From NCBI RefSeq assembly GCF_036320485.1, contig NZ_CP132911.1, positions 2,170,001 through 2,234,000 on the forward strand: a stretch of 64,000 nt of DNA, read 5' to 3'. Under the pieces are notes generated by a model. That model made no database searches. It was not told where the DNA came from and worked only from the letters and a program-made list of their open reading frames with translations. Both the position numbers and the translations under genes were made by a program. Positions 21,027-30,143 of this stretch are shown piece by piece. Numbering within the stretch: the first letter of the stretch is position 1; every line of letters begins with the position of its first letter. This DNA is from Dyella sp. A6 (GTDB lineage: Bacteria; Pseudomonadota; Gammaproteobacteria; Xanthomonadales; Rhodanobacteraceae).

Positions 21027-21482
21027 GTGGAAGCCTACCTGATGCTGGGCGTGGCCGCACTGATTGCGGCGCTGATCGCCATTCTGGCCGTTTACGTAAC
21101 CTTTCGCCTCCGGCTTGCCCGGCGCACCGCCAGTGTACGGCGCCTGCTGGAGCTGGCCGACCGGCTCGAGACCGACCTGAAATCCTGCCGCAACGGGCTG
21201 CGCCAGGCACATGCCGTGATGTCGCTGAACCCCGACCAGCCGGCCAGCGGCGAGCAGGAAGCCACCCAGGCGATCGACGCCGGACTGCGTTCGCTGTTGC
21301 AGCAGCGCATCTGGATCCGCGATCGCGCCTCGCGCGCCAGCCAGTCCGAACTGGATGCGGCCGCCCGCACCATGAATGAGGTGCGCGAGCGCCTGCATCC
21401 ACTGCTGCAGGCGCTCGGCCAGGCCCAGCAGGAACTGGACAGCGCCATGCGCGAACACATCCGGCGAGAACCCGAGGCATGA
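21027..21482 (+). CDS. Small membrane-anchored coiled-coil protein
   Basis: I do not recognise this family. From a GTG at 21027 it encodes 151 residues: one N-terminal helix (about residues 4-27) followed by a long charged segment with heptad-like pattern (ARRTASVRRLLELADRLETD onward), probably a cytoplasmic or periplasmic coiled coil. An alternative ATG start at 20988 adds 13 polar residues. No ribosome site is clear at either. Its stop overlaps the start of the Maf gene as ATGA, which supports real translation and a shared operon. Confidence 0.75.
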   Translation: MEAYLMLGVAALIAALIAILAVYVTFRLRLARRTASVRRLLELADRLETDLKSCRNGLRQAHAVMSLNPDQPASGEQEATQAIDAGLRSLLQQRIWIRDRASRASQSELDAAARTMNEVRERLHPLLQALGQAQQELDSAMREHIRREPEA

Positions 21483-22063
21483 GCGCCCCGCTGCTGATCC
21501 TGGGGTCCACTTCCCGCTACCGGGCGGAACTGCTGCGACGTCTGACCGACGACTTCCAGCAGGCCGCCCCGGGGACCGACGAAGCGGCCCTTGCCGGTGA
21601 AGGCCCGGCACAGCGCGCCCTGCGACTGGCAGTCGCCAAGGCTGGCGCGGTCGGCCAGGGCCGGGACGATGCTCTGGTCATCGGCTCGGATCAGGTTGCC
21701 GAACTGGATGGAGCGGTGCTGGACAAACCCGGCAGCGTCGCGCGCGCCCATGCCCAGCTTGTCGCTTCCTCCGGCCAGGTGGTGAACTTCCATACCGCGC
21801 TGTGCCTGCTCGACACCCGCAGCGGCGAAGTGCATACCCATGTCGACCTGACCCGGGTTCACTTCCGCAGCCTCGGCGAGGCTGAAATTGCGCGTTATAT
21901 CCAGCGCGAGCAGCCGCTGGACTGCGCCGGCAGCTTCAAGTGCGAAGGCCTGGGCATCAGCCTGTTCGAGCGTATCGAGAGTGCAGACCCCACCGCCCTG
22001 ATCGGCCTGCCACTGATCGCACTGGCCCGCCTGCTGCGCGCAGCCGGCATCGCGCTGCCCTGA
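21479..22063 (+). CDS. Maf-like nucleoside triphosphate pyrophosphatase, YceF type
   Basis: The 194-residue house-cleaning enzyme hydrolyses non-standard NTPs; the E. coli YceF subgroup acts on 7-methyl-GTP. It shows STSRYR (10-15), the catalytic Asp71 in IGSDQVAELDG, GSFKCEGLG and the YceF-like C-terminal ending LIGLPLIALARLL. In E. coli yceF lies beside yceD-rpmF, and here it lies just across a divergent promoter region from yceD, which supports the subgroup. Confidence 0.9.
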   Translation: MSAPLLILGSTSRYRAELLRRLTDDFQQAAPGTDEAALAGEGPAQRALRLAVAKAGAVGQGRDDALVIGSDQVAELDGAVLDKPGSVARAHAQLVASSGQVVNFHTALCLLDTRSGEVHTHVDLTRVHFRSLGEAEIARYIQREQPLDCAGSFKCEGLGISLFERIESADPTALIGLPLIALARLLRAAGIALP

Positions 22064-22069
22064 CAGCGC

Positions 22070-23692
22070 TCAGCGATAGCGCCGATCCGCAGCATAGGCC
22101 CGTTGCCAGATGATGCAGGCATTGCGCTGCGCAACCTGCGCCGGAAACGTTATCGGCGCATGCGCAGGCACCCGTCCCGCGTAGAACGCCACGCGGACGC
22201 GTCCCTGGTAAAGGTCCAGCCGGCGCAGCGCAACCGGATCATCAATGCGTGAACACAGCGCGCCCAGCCAGCCGGGCCGTTCGTGCACGTTTATGTCCAG
22301 CTCGTCGACCGCCAGCAACATCGGCGCCCCGGCATGCGCCATGCGCAGGGCATGACCGTCGCGCTTCCACACCACCAGCTGCGGCGCCCGTCCGTGAAAG
22401 GCGTTCAGCGGGCTGTCCAGCGCATACACCGGGACCCGCCCGTCCAGTTGGAAGTCGAGTTCGGCCGCCAGCTTGAAGTCATCGGCCACCAGCACCGTGC
22501 CGGGCGGCTGAGCGCGCAGCAAGTCACTGGCCGCCTTGCCGCTTTCGCGCCAGCCCACGAAATTGCCCGGAAAAGCCTTGACCCTCGCCATCACGCCGGC
22601 GGCACCAGGCATCGCAGCCATGCCCAGATAGCCAAACACCAGCAGTTGCCCAATGGCCGCCAGCGCAAAGGCCGTGGCGGCAAACCCTCGCCAGCGACGA
22701 CGCGCGGCCAGCGGTCGCCACAGCATCGGCAACGCCACCAGCAACGGCAGGTAACCCGGCAACGGCCAGTGTGCCCGGAAGCGCCGATCGTCGGCGAAGA
22801 GCCCGCCCAGGAAATAGCCGAGCACGAAGGTCAACGCCATCACCGCCAGCACGTCCCACGGCGAACCTTCCGCCCGGCGCTGCCAGCAGCGCCATGCAGC
22901 CCAGAGCAGCATCAGGTAGAGCAACGGCGTGCAGGTCAGCGCCTGTTCCAGTGGCTGCACCAGCGCACTGGCGTGAAACCGCCACGGATTGCGCTGCACC
23001 AGCTGGAACATCAGTCCGGCACCGTGCTGCTGCCAGTTCGAAACCAGTATCGGCAGCAGGCCGATCATGGCGACCGCCATGGCAAGCCAGAATCCACGGC
23101 ATCGCCACAAACGGCGGCCACGGGGCGTGAGCAGGCAAAGCAGCAGCCCGGCCAGCATCGGCATCGCCGCGCGGTAATGGCTCAACCATGCACAGGCCAG
23201 CGCCAGCCCCAGCAACAGCCAGTCCCGTAGTCGATCGGCATCCATCGCCCGCACCAGCGCAAGCAAGGCAAGCATGATTGCCACGGTAAGCGGCACATCC
23301 GGCAGCGCCAATACGCCAAGACTGCCGGCCAGCGGCAATACCAGGCAGCACAGCCCGGCCTGCCAACCTGCCCGGGCATCGAAGAGTCTGCGCGCCAACA
23401 GCACCACCAGCCAGGGCAGCGCACTGCCGATGACAAGAAAAGGCCAGCGCATGGCCAGCAGACCATGTCCGGCGACGCCATCGCCAAGGCGGATCAACCA
23501 GGCGGTCAGCGGCGGCAGGTCGCTGTAGCCCCAGGCAAGGTGGCGACTCTCCTGCCAGTAGAAAGCTTCATCCGCGAACGGGGCCAGCGTCGCCGCAATC
23601 GCCAGCTTGATCGACAGCTCGATGACGAAGGCCGTGACGAAGGCCGCTCGCCAGCGTGCGAACGGCATGGCTACACTGCCTTGGTCAGGCAT
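22070..23692 (-). CDS. GT39-family membrane glycosyltransferase
   Basis: This 540-residue protein has about nine to eleven membrane helices in its first 380 residues, the GT-C acidic motif FADEAFYWQESRHLAWGYSD (about 39-58) with DLPPLTAWLIR, and a C-terminal soluble domain. It resembles dolichyl-phosphate-mannose-mannosyltransferase-like enzymes that use polyprenyl-phosphate sugars on the outer face of the inner membrane. The acceptor is unknown. An ATG eight codons into the protein (MPFARWRAAF) is an alternative start. It converges on the Maf gene with only 6 bp between the stops. Confidence 0.86.
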   Translation of the reverse strand: MPDQGSVAMPFARWRAAFVTAFVIELSIKLAIAATLAPFADEAFYWQESRHLAWGYSDLPPLTAWLIRLGDGVAGHGLLAMRWPFLVIGSALPWLVVLLARRLFDARAGWQAGLCCLVLPLAGSLGVLALPDVPLTVAIMLALLALVRAMDADRLRDWLLLGLALACAWLSHYRAAMPMLAGLLLCLLTPRGRRLWRCRGFWLAMAVAMIGLLPILVSNWQQHGAGLMFQLVQRNPWRFHASALVQPLEQALTCTPLLYLMLLWAAWRCWQRRAEGSPWDVLAVMALTFVLGYFLGGLFADDRRFRAHWPLPGYLPLLVALPMLWRPLAARRRWRGFAATAFALAAIGQLLVFGYLGMAAMPGAAGVMARVKAFPGNFVGWRESGKAASDLLRAQPPGTVLVADDFKLAAELDFQLDGRVPVYALDSPLNAFHGRAPQLVVWKRDGHALRMAHAGAPMLLAVDELDINVHERPGWLGALCSRIDDPVALRRLDLYQGRVRVAFYAGRVPAHAPITFPAQVAQRNACIIWQRAYAADRRYR

Positions 23693-23733
23693 GCGCCACC
23701 GGCCATGCCATCCACTTCCGACTAAAAGTCATC

Positions 23734-24674
<941 letters not shown>

Positions 24675-24675
<1 letters not shown>

Positions 24676-25631
24676 TGCGCCCGGACCTGCGTCGCATGCA
24701 GCAGTGGGCCGAGCGCCGGCTGCCGGCGCTCACCCGTTATCGGCGTGCCGAACCGCTGCCGGTCGAACTGCATCGTCGACGCATCTACATCGTGCCGACG
24801 CGCTTTGGCCTGGGCTTCACCGTGCTGCTGATGGTGATGCTGGTCGGCGCGCTGAATTACTCGAACAACGCCGCGCTGCTGCTTACCTGCCTGCTGGGTG
24901 CGGCCTGCGCGGCCAGCATGCTGGTGGCCTTCCGCACCCTGGACGGTCTGGAACTGCAGCGCATCCACAGCGGGCACGCCGTGGCCGGCCAGCCGATCGA
25001 GATCCGCTTCGACTTCGCCGCACCTTCCGCCCGCTTCGCATTGCGCCTGGACATGGGCGAGAGCAGTACCAGCTTCGCCGTGGACCTCGCACACGACTCC
25101 GCCAGCGTCACGCTGCCGTTGCCGACCGTGTCCCGCGGCTGGCAAGCACTGCCGCGAGTGCGCGTCTGGACGACCTGGCCGCTGGGCCTGTTCCGTGCGT
25201 GGAGCTGGCTGCACCCCGAGCAGTCCGTGCTGGTCTGGCCACAACCCGAAGCCGCCGGTCCACCGCCCGAGGCGCGCGCCGACGACGACCAGCGCCGGCG
25301 CCTGCATCAAGGCGAGGATCCCGCCACCCTGCGCGACTATCGCCGAGGCGATCCGATCCGCCATGTCGCCTGGAAGGCCAGCGCGCGCCACCGCGATCTG
25401 CTGGTCAAGGATTTCGAGGCACCGGCATCCCGCCAGGACTGGCAACTGGACTGGCACCAGCTCGGGCAACTGGAGCACGAACATCGCATCGCCCGGCTCG
25501 CACGCTGGCTGGACGAGGCCGCCGCACATGGGCGACACCACAGCCTCGAGCTTCCCGGCGAAACGATCGAGAGGGGCAGCGGACCGGTCCACTACATGCG
25601 TTGCATGGACGCATTGGCGAAGTTGCCATGA
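24675..25631 (+). CDS. DUF58 domain protein
   Basis: This 318-residue membrane protein has two close helices (about residues 47-61 and 66-86) and the DUF58 signature DYRRGDPIRHVAWKASAR near residues 215-235. DUF58 proteins have a von Willebrand factor-like fold and are partners of MoxR ATPases; the exact job is unknown. It overlaps the moxR gene by one base and the transglutaminase gene by four bases, so all three are probably made together. Confidence 0.93.
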
Positions 25632-27592
25632 AGTACGCCGCGACTGCTGCCACACCTCCGCTCGGCGAACGCGCCTTTGGACTGCTGTGCCTCACCGTGG
25701 CCGTGGTGCTGGCATTGCATGCCCCGCATCTGCCGTGGTGGCTCACACTCTCGCTGGCCCCGGTGCTCGGCTGGCGCTGGTGGCAGCGCAGTCACCGGGC
25801 TGGACACATTCCGGCGTGGGTCAAGCTGCCGCTGCTCGGCGTACTGGCGCTGGCCATCCTGGCCGAATACGGCAATTTGTTCGGCCAGACACCGGGCACG
25901 GCACTGGCGATCGGCCTGCTGGTGCTGAAGACCCTCGAAAGCGAACGTCCGCGCGATGCCCGTGTCGGAGTCGGCTTCGCCTGTTTCGTACTCATGGCCG
26001 CCCTGCTGTTCAGCCAGAGCATGACCAGTACCGCCGTCGTCGCACTGGGCCTGCTGCCGGCACTCGCCACCCTGCGCGCGCTGGAACCCGCGCAACCGAC
26101 GCAAACCAGCCTGCCCCGTACCTTGTTGCCGGGCCTCGGTCTGCTGGCCGCGGCACTGCCGCTGGCGATGCTCGCCTTCGTGTTCGTGCCGCGCCTGGGA
26201 TCGCCGCTGTGGGGGGCCCCGAACGCACAACAGGAACTCACCGGCCTCAGCGATACGATGTCGCCGTCCGGCTTCACCCAGTTGCTGATCGACGACAGCC
26301 CGGCGATGCGGGTCAGTTTCGACGGCCCGCCGCCCCCGCCCGACCAGCGCTACTTCCGCGCCTATGTGATGGATCACTACGACGGCACGACGTGGCAGTA
26401 CCACGACGTCGTCAACCAGCCGCCGGCACCGCTGCAGGCCAGCCGCACCCTGCGCTACCGGATCAGCCTGGAACCCACCCACCAGCGCGTGCTGCCGACC
26501 CTGGACGTGCCGCTCGACGCGCCTGCTGGTGCACATCTCCGGCGCGACCGCGTGGTGATGGCCGACAAATCGGTGAACGACCTGCTCAGCTACAGCGTGA
26601 CTTCGGCCACGCAATACCGCCTGCAGCCTGTTCTGGGACCACACCGGCAACGCTGGCTGCAACTGCCGGCAGACTTCAATCCGCGCACGCTGGCACTGGG
26701 CCGCTCGTGGCGGCAGCGCTACGGCGACGACACCCCTGCCATCGTGCGCGCGGCCCTGACGCTGTTCCACGACGGCGGCTTCCGTTACACGCTTGCCCCG
26801 CCGCCGCTCGGGCGCAACGCGATGGACGACTTCCTGTTCGACACCCGCCAGGGGTTCTGCGAACACTACGCCTCGGCGTTCACCGTGCTGATGCGTGCCG
26901 CCGGCATCCCCGCCCGCGTGGTCACCGGTTACCAGGGCGGCTACTGGAGCTCGGCCGGGCATTATCTGCTGGTGCGCCAGTCCGATGCGCATGCCTGGAG
27001 CGAGGTCTGGCTGGCTGGCCGCGGCTGGGTCCGGGTTGACCCCACCGCCGCCGTGCGGCCGCAGCGTATCGACCTGGGTGCGGCGGCCGCCGCCGGCAAT
27101 CAGCTGCCATGGACCGAGAGCGGCTGGCTGCAGTCGCTGCGCAATCACTGGGACATCGTCAACCACTGGTGGAACGAAGGCGTTATAGGCTTCAACGCAC
27201 TGCGTCAGCGCGGCATGCTCACCTCGTTCGGGGTACGCCGCGCCGACCCGACGCTGCTGGCCGAATTACTGGCCGGCAGCTGTGCTCTTGCCGGTGCCCT
27301 TGGCCTGGCCTGGGCATTGCGACGCAAGCAACACGCCGACCCGGCACGTGCCGCACTGCGCGGGCTGGAGCGGTACCTGGCCCGGCAGGGCGTGGTCCGG
27401 CGGCTGGGCGAAGGCCCGCGACACTACCTGAGTCGCGCGGCCCGTGCTCTGCCAGGACGCCGTGCCGAGCTGACCGGCCTGATGGATTGCTATCTTGAGC
27501 TTCGCTATGCCCATGACGAACCACCACCTGAATCCCTCCGGCACTTTCTTCGCGCCGCAAGGAATTTTCGGCGCGTCCGCGTGGTCAAATGA
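25628..27592 (+). CDS. TgpA-like membrane transglutaminase
   Basis: This 654-residue protein has about seven N-terminal membrane helices, then a periplasmic transglutaminase-like domain and one more helix (about 545-563) before a short C-terminal tail. The catalytic triad is visible as Cys411 (GFCEHYASAF), His455 (DAHAWSEVW) and Asp471 (VDPTA). In Pseudomonas aeruginosa TgpA is an essential membrane protein of this type linked to peptidoglycan processes; whether this one is essential is unknown. The ATGA overlap with DUF58 suggests coupling. Confidence 0.93.
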   Translation: MKYAATAATPPLGERAFGLLCLTVAVVLALHAPHLPWWLTLSLAPVLGWRWWQRSHRAGHIPAWVKLPLLGVLALAILAEYGNLFGQTPGTALAIGLLVLKTLESERPRDARVGVGFACFVLMAALLFSQSMTSTAVVALGLLPALATLRALEPAQPTQTSLPRTLLPGLGLLAAALPLAMLAFVFVPRLGSPLWGAPNAQQELTGLSDTMSPSGFTQLLIDDSPAMRVSFDGPPPPPDQRYFRAYVMDHYDGTTWQYHDVVNQPPAPLQASRTLRYRISLEPTHQRVLPTLDVPLDAPAGAHLRRDRVVMADKSVNDLLSYSVTSATQYRLQPVLGPHRQRWLQLPADFNPRTLALGRSWRQRYGDDTPAIVRAALTLFHDGGFRYTLAPPPLGRNAMDDFLFDTRQGFCEHYASAFTVLMRAAGIPARVVTGYQGGYWSSAGHYLLVRQSDAHAWSEVWLAGRGWVRVDPTAAVRPQRIDLGAAAAAGNQLPWTESGWLQSLRNHWDIVNHWWNEGVIGFNALRQRGMLTSFGVRRADPTLLAELLAGSCALAGALGLAWALRRKQHADPARAALRGLERYLARQGVVRRLGEGPRHYLSRAARALPGRRAELTGLMDCYLELRYAHDEPPPESLRHFLRAARNFRRVRVVK

Positions 27593-27642
27593 CTGCGCAG
27601 TGCTTTGCACTGCACACTGGTCCTCCCATTGGAGATAACGTG

Positions 27643-28248
27643 ATGTCCCCCCGCTACCGAATCCTGATACTGGCCGCGGCAAGTGCCGCACTCGGCGCCT
27701 GCGCCACCATGCCGCAACCGCTGCAGGGCAATTATTCCAACGTGACCACGGCGGCGGCGCAGCAGGGCGGTGCCGGTGGTACCCAGGTGCGCTGGGGCGG
27801 CGAGATCATCAAGACCGAACCCGGTCCGCAGGAAACCTGCTTCTACATCCTGGCCCGCCCACTCGACAGCCAGGCCCGCCCCGAACTTGGCAATTCCGGC
27901 GCGAACATGGGCCGCTTCGTGGCCTGTCATGCCGGCTTCTACGACCCGGAAGTGTTTACCCGCGGACGTGAGCTGACCATCACCGGCACCCTGCACGGCA
28001 CGGTGTCGCACAAGGTGGGCAACTACGAGTATGCCTACCCGCGGGTCGACGCCAACGTGGTCTACCTGTGGCCGAAGCGGCCGATCTACGTGAACACGCC
28101 CTACCCGGCCTACCCGCCGGGTTTCTACGACCCGTTCTGGGGTCCAGGTTGGGGCGCCGCGTGGGGTTATGGCTACCCGTACCCGTACTGGGGTGGGCCG
28201 CGCGTGATCGTGGTGAACCGTCCGCCGCCCCCGCCGCCGAAGAAGTAA
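27643..28248 (+). CDS. Slp-family outer-membrane lipoprotein
   Basis: The 201-residue protein has a short signal peptide ending in the lipobox LGAC, so Cys20 would be lipidated. The body (about residues 35-145) matches the Slp family, starvation-linked lipoproteins of enterobacteria. The last 55 residues are unusual: rich in Pro, Tyr, Trp and Gly (PYPAYPPGFYDPFWGPGWG), ending PPPPPPKK. ATG at 27643 has GGAG 8 nt upstream. A strong hairpin follows 12 bp after the stop. Confidence 0.9.
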   Translation: MSPRYRILILAAASAALGACATMPQPLQGNYSNVTTAAAQQGGAGGTQVRWGGEIIKTEPGPQETCFYILARPLDSQARPELGNSGANMGRFVACHAGFYDPEVFTRGRELTITGTLHGTVSHKVGNYEYAYPRVDANVVYLWPKRPIYVNTPYPAYPPGFYDPFWGPGWGAAWGYGYPYPYWGGPRVIVVNRPPPPPPKK

Positions 28249-28260
28249 TCGGGCGGATCA

Positions 28261-28294
28261 ACGAAAACGCCGGCCCTGGGCCGGCGTTTTCGTT
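28261..28294. terminator. Bidirectional terminator between slp-like gene and hinT
   Basis: A 16-bp perfect inverted repeat (ACGAAAACGCCGGCCC and its complement around a single T) has an A-run on one side and a TTTTCGTT run on the other, so it should work in both directions. It separates two convergent genes, the Slp-like lipoprotein on the plus strand and hinT on the minus strand. Confidence 0.85.
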
Positions 28295-28310
28295 GCGCGG
28301 ATGGCAGCCA

Positions 28311-28655
28311 TCAACCCGGCGGCCAGTGCAATGGCCGTCCTGCCAGCAGGTGCACGTGCAGGTGGAACACGGTCTGCCCGCCATGCTCATTGCAATTGAT
28401 CACGGTGCGGTAGCCCTGCTCGGCAAATCCCTCCTGTTTCGCATAGTCGGCACAGGCCAGCAGCAGGCGGCCAAGCAGGCCAGCATCATCCGGCCCTGCT
28501 TCGTTCAGCGTGGCCAGGGGGCGCTTGGGAATGAACAGCACGTGCACGGGGGCCTGCGGATTGACGTCCCGGAAGGCCAGGATCTCATCGTTCTCGTAAA
28601 CGATATCCGCGGGAATCTCGCGCCGGATGATCTTGCCGAAAATCGTATCGCCCAT
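28311..28655 (-). CDS. hinT: HIT-family purine phosphoramidase
   Basis: The 114-residue protein opens MGDTIFGKIIRREIPADIVY and carries the histidine triad HLHVH (98-102), as in HinT, which hydrolyses AMP-linked phosphoramidates. ATG at 28655 has GGAG 8 nt upstream. It lies 13 bp after a GNAT gene and is at the end of the dnaX-ybaB-recR-GNAT-hinT run on the minus strand. Confidence 0.94.
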   Translation of the reverse strand: MGDTIFGKIIRREIPADIVYENDEILAFRDVNPQAPVHVLFIPKRPLATLNEAGPDDAGLLGRLLLACADYAKQEGFAEQGYRTVINCNEHGGQTVFHLHVHLLAGRPLHWPPG

Positions 28656-28668
28656 GCCATGTCTCCGT

Positions 28669-29088
28669 TTACAGACGCAGAAGCATACCGTGTGCGCCAG
28701 GCTCCACGCGTTTGAAACCGAACTGCTCGTAGAGTCGATAGGCCGTGCCGTCGGCGATCAGCCCCACCATCGTGCGCGGCGCGGCCCGCTCGTGCACCTG
28801 CGCCATAAGGGCCGCCATGATCTGTCGTCCAAGGCCCTGCCCCTGCCAGGCTGGCGTCACGGCGATGTCGACCACGAACAGGAACAGCCCGCCGTCGCCG
28901 ACCACTCGCCCCATGCCGATCAGTTCATCGCCGACACGCACGCACACCGCGCACCAGCTGGATGGCAGGCCGGTGGTCGCACCCTGCTCGCTCATCGCAC
29001 TGAGGCCTGCGGCGACACGTAGTGCGAGGTACTCGCCGACGTGCGGTATCTCGCGGCGAAGCTCGGGCATGTCGACCGCTGTCGTCAT
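28669..29088 (-). CDS. GNAT-family N-acetyltransferase
   Basis: The 139-residue protein shows the acetyl-CoA-binding motif of the GNAT fold at VTPAWQGQGLGRQIM and a C-terminal YRLYEQFGFKRVEP segment typical of the family. The substrate is not predictable. It starts 3 bp after the recR stop and ends 13 bp before hinT, so it is probably co-transcribed with both. Confidence 0.88.
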   Translation of the reverse strand: MTTAVDMPELRREIPHVGEYLALRVAAGLSAMSEQGATTGLPSSWCAVCVRVGDELIGMGRVVGDGGLFLFVVDIAVTPAWQGQGLGRQIMAALMAQVHERAAPRTMVGLIADGTAYRLYEQFGFKRVEPGAHGMLLRL

Positions 29089-29091
29089 GAC

Positions 29092-29694
29092 TCAGTCCAC
29101 CGCGAGGCGACCGCCGAAGGCGTGTGCCAGCGTGCCACGATCGACATATTCCAGCTCGCCGCCCAGCGGCACACCGTGCGCCAGCCGGGTGGGACGAATG
29201 CCCGCCGCGCGCGCCAGCTGCGCCAGATAGTGCGCGGTGGCCTCGCCCTCGACGGTGGGGTTGGTGGCAAGGATCAATTCCTGCACCTCACCCTCGGCCA
29301 GCCGCTCGCCGAGAAGCTCGAGCCCAAGCTCCTTCGGCCCCAGTCCGTCCAGCGGCGACAAGCGTCCCATCAGCACGAAATACTGTCCGCGGTAGCCGGT
29401 GGCCTGTTCGATCGCCGCCAGGTCGACCGGCGACTCGACCACGCACAGCAGATGCCGGTCGCGGCTGTGGCTGGCACAGATCGCACACACCGGCTCCTCG
29501 CTGAAATTGCGGCAACGGGAACAGTGACCGATCCGCTGCATCGCCTCGCTCAGGGCGCCGGCCAGCTTCAGGCCGCGCTCGCGCTCGCGTTCCAGCAAAT
29601 GGAACGCCATCCGCTGCGCGCTCTTGCCGCCCACGCCGGGCAGGCAGCGCAGGGCTTCGATCAGTTCGGCAAGCAGCGGAGAGCTCGAGGACAT
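29092..29694 (-). CDS. recR: Recombination mediator RecR
   Basis: RecR (200 residues) works with RecF and RecO to load RecA at gaps. It has a helix-hairpin-helix ([10 protein letters not shown], 17-26), a four-cysteine zinc finger (Cys58, Cys61, Cys70, Cys73) and a Toprim domain ([15 protein letters not shown]). The start at 29694 fits homology, although no clear ribosome site precedes it. It follows ybaB and dnaX as in E. coli, with a 107-bp gap that carries an inverted repeat. Confidence 0.96.
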   Translation of the reverse strand: MSSSSPLLAELIEALRCLPGVGGKSAQRMAFHLLERERERGLKLAGALSEAMQRIGHCSRCRNFSEEPVCAICASHSRDRHLLCVVESPVDLAAIEQATGYRGQYFVLMGRLSPLDGLGPKELGLELLGERLAEGEVQELILATNPTVEGEATAHYLAQLARAAGIRPTRLAHGVPLGGELEYVDRGTLAHAFGGRLAVD

Positions 29695-29720
29695 GGGTGA
29701 TTCGCGTAATGGGGGAAGAG

Positions 29721-29786
29721 GAGTGAGAAGCGAGAGATAAGCAGGGGAATCACGCGGTATCGGCAATCGCCCATTCTCACTTCTCG
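29721..29786. repeat. Inverted AGTGAGAA element between ybaB and recR
   Basis: AGTGAGAA at 29722-29729 recurs inverted (TTCTCACT) at 29774-29781, each next to a CGAGAG or CGAGAA copy. The whole 107-bp gap has purine-rich and pyrimidine-rich blocks unlike the neighbouring coding DNA. It resembles short dispersed intergenic repeats that I associate with xanthomonads, but one copy in this window cannot prove that. Confidence 0.4.
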
Positions 29787-29801
29787 ACACTCACGCCTGC
29801 T

Positions 29802-30125
29802 TCAGAACGGCATCTTGAAGCCGGGCGGCAGGTTCATGCCCGAGGTCACGCCACCAAGCTTGTCCTTGCTCGCCTCGGCGACCTTGTTCACCGCATCGTT
29901 GACGGCAGCGGCCACCAGATCCTCGGCCATTTCCGGATCGTCGGCGAACAGCGCGCGGTCGATGGTGACCCGACGCACTTCGTGCGCCCCGGTCATCAAC
30001 ACGCTCACCAGGCCACCGCCGGCACTGCCGGTGACTTCCATCTTTGCGATCTCGTCCTGCGCGCGCTTCATTTCTTCCTGCATGCGCTGCGCCTGCTGCA
30101 TCAACTGGCCGATCTGACCTCTCAT
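29802..30125 (-). CDS. ybaB: YbaB/EbfC nucleoid-associated protein
   Basis: The 107-residue protein starts [19 protein letters not shown], the helix typical of YbaB, and ends in [12 protein letters not shown]. These dimers bind DNA and are almost always encoded between dnaX and recR, as here. ATG at 30125 has GGAG 8 nt upstream, 18 bp after dnaX. Confidence 0.96.
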   Translation of the reverse strand: MRGQIGQLMQQAQRMQEEMKRAQDEIAKMEVTGSAGGGLVSVLMTGAHEVRRVTIDRALFADDPEMAEDLVAAAVNDAVNKVAEASKDKLGGVTSGMNLPPGFKMPF

Positions 30126-30143
30126 GTCGCGTACTCCGATGGG

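Noticed and set aside
28261..28294. Palindrome considered as a mobile-element end or REP
   Set aside because: A/T flanks on both sides and the position between convergent stops fit a bidirectional terminator better.
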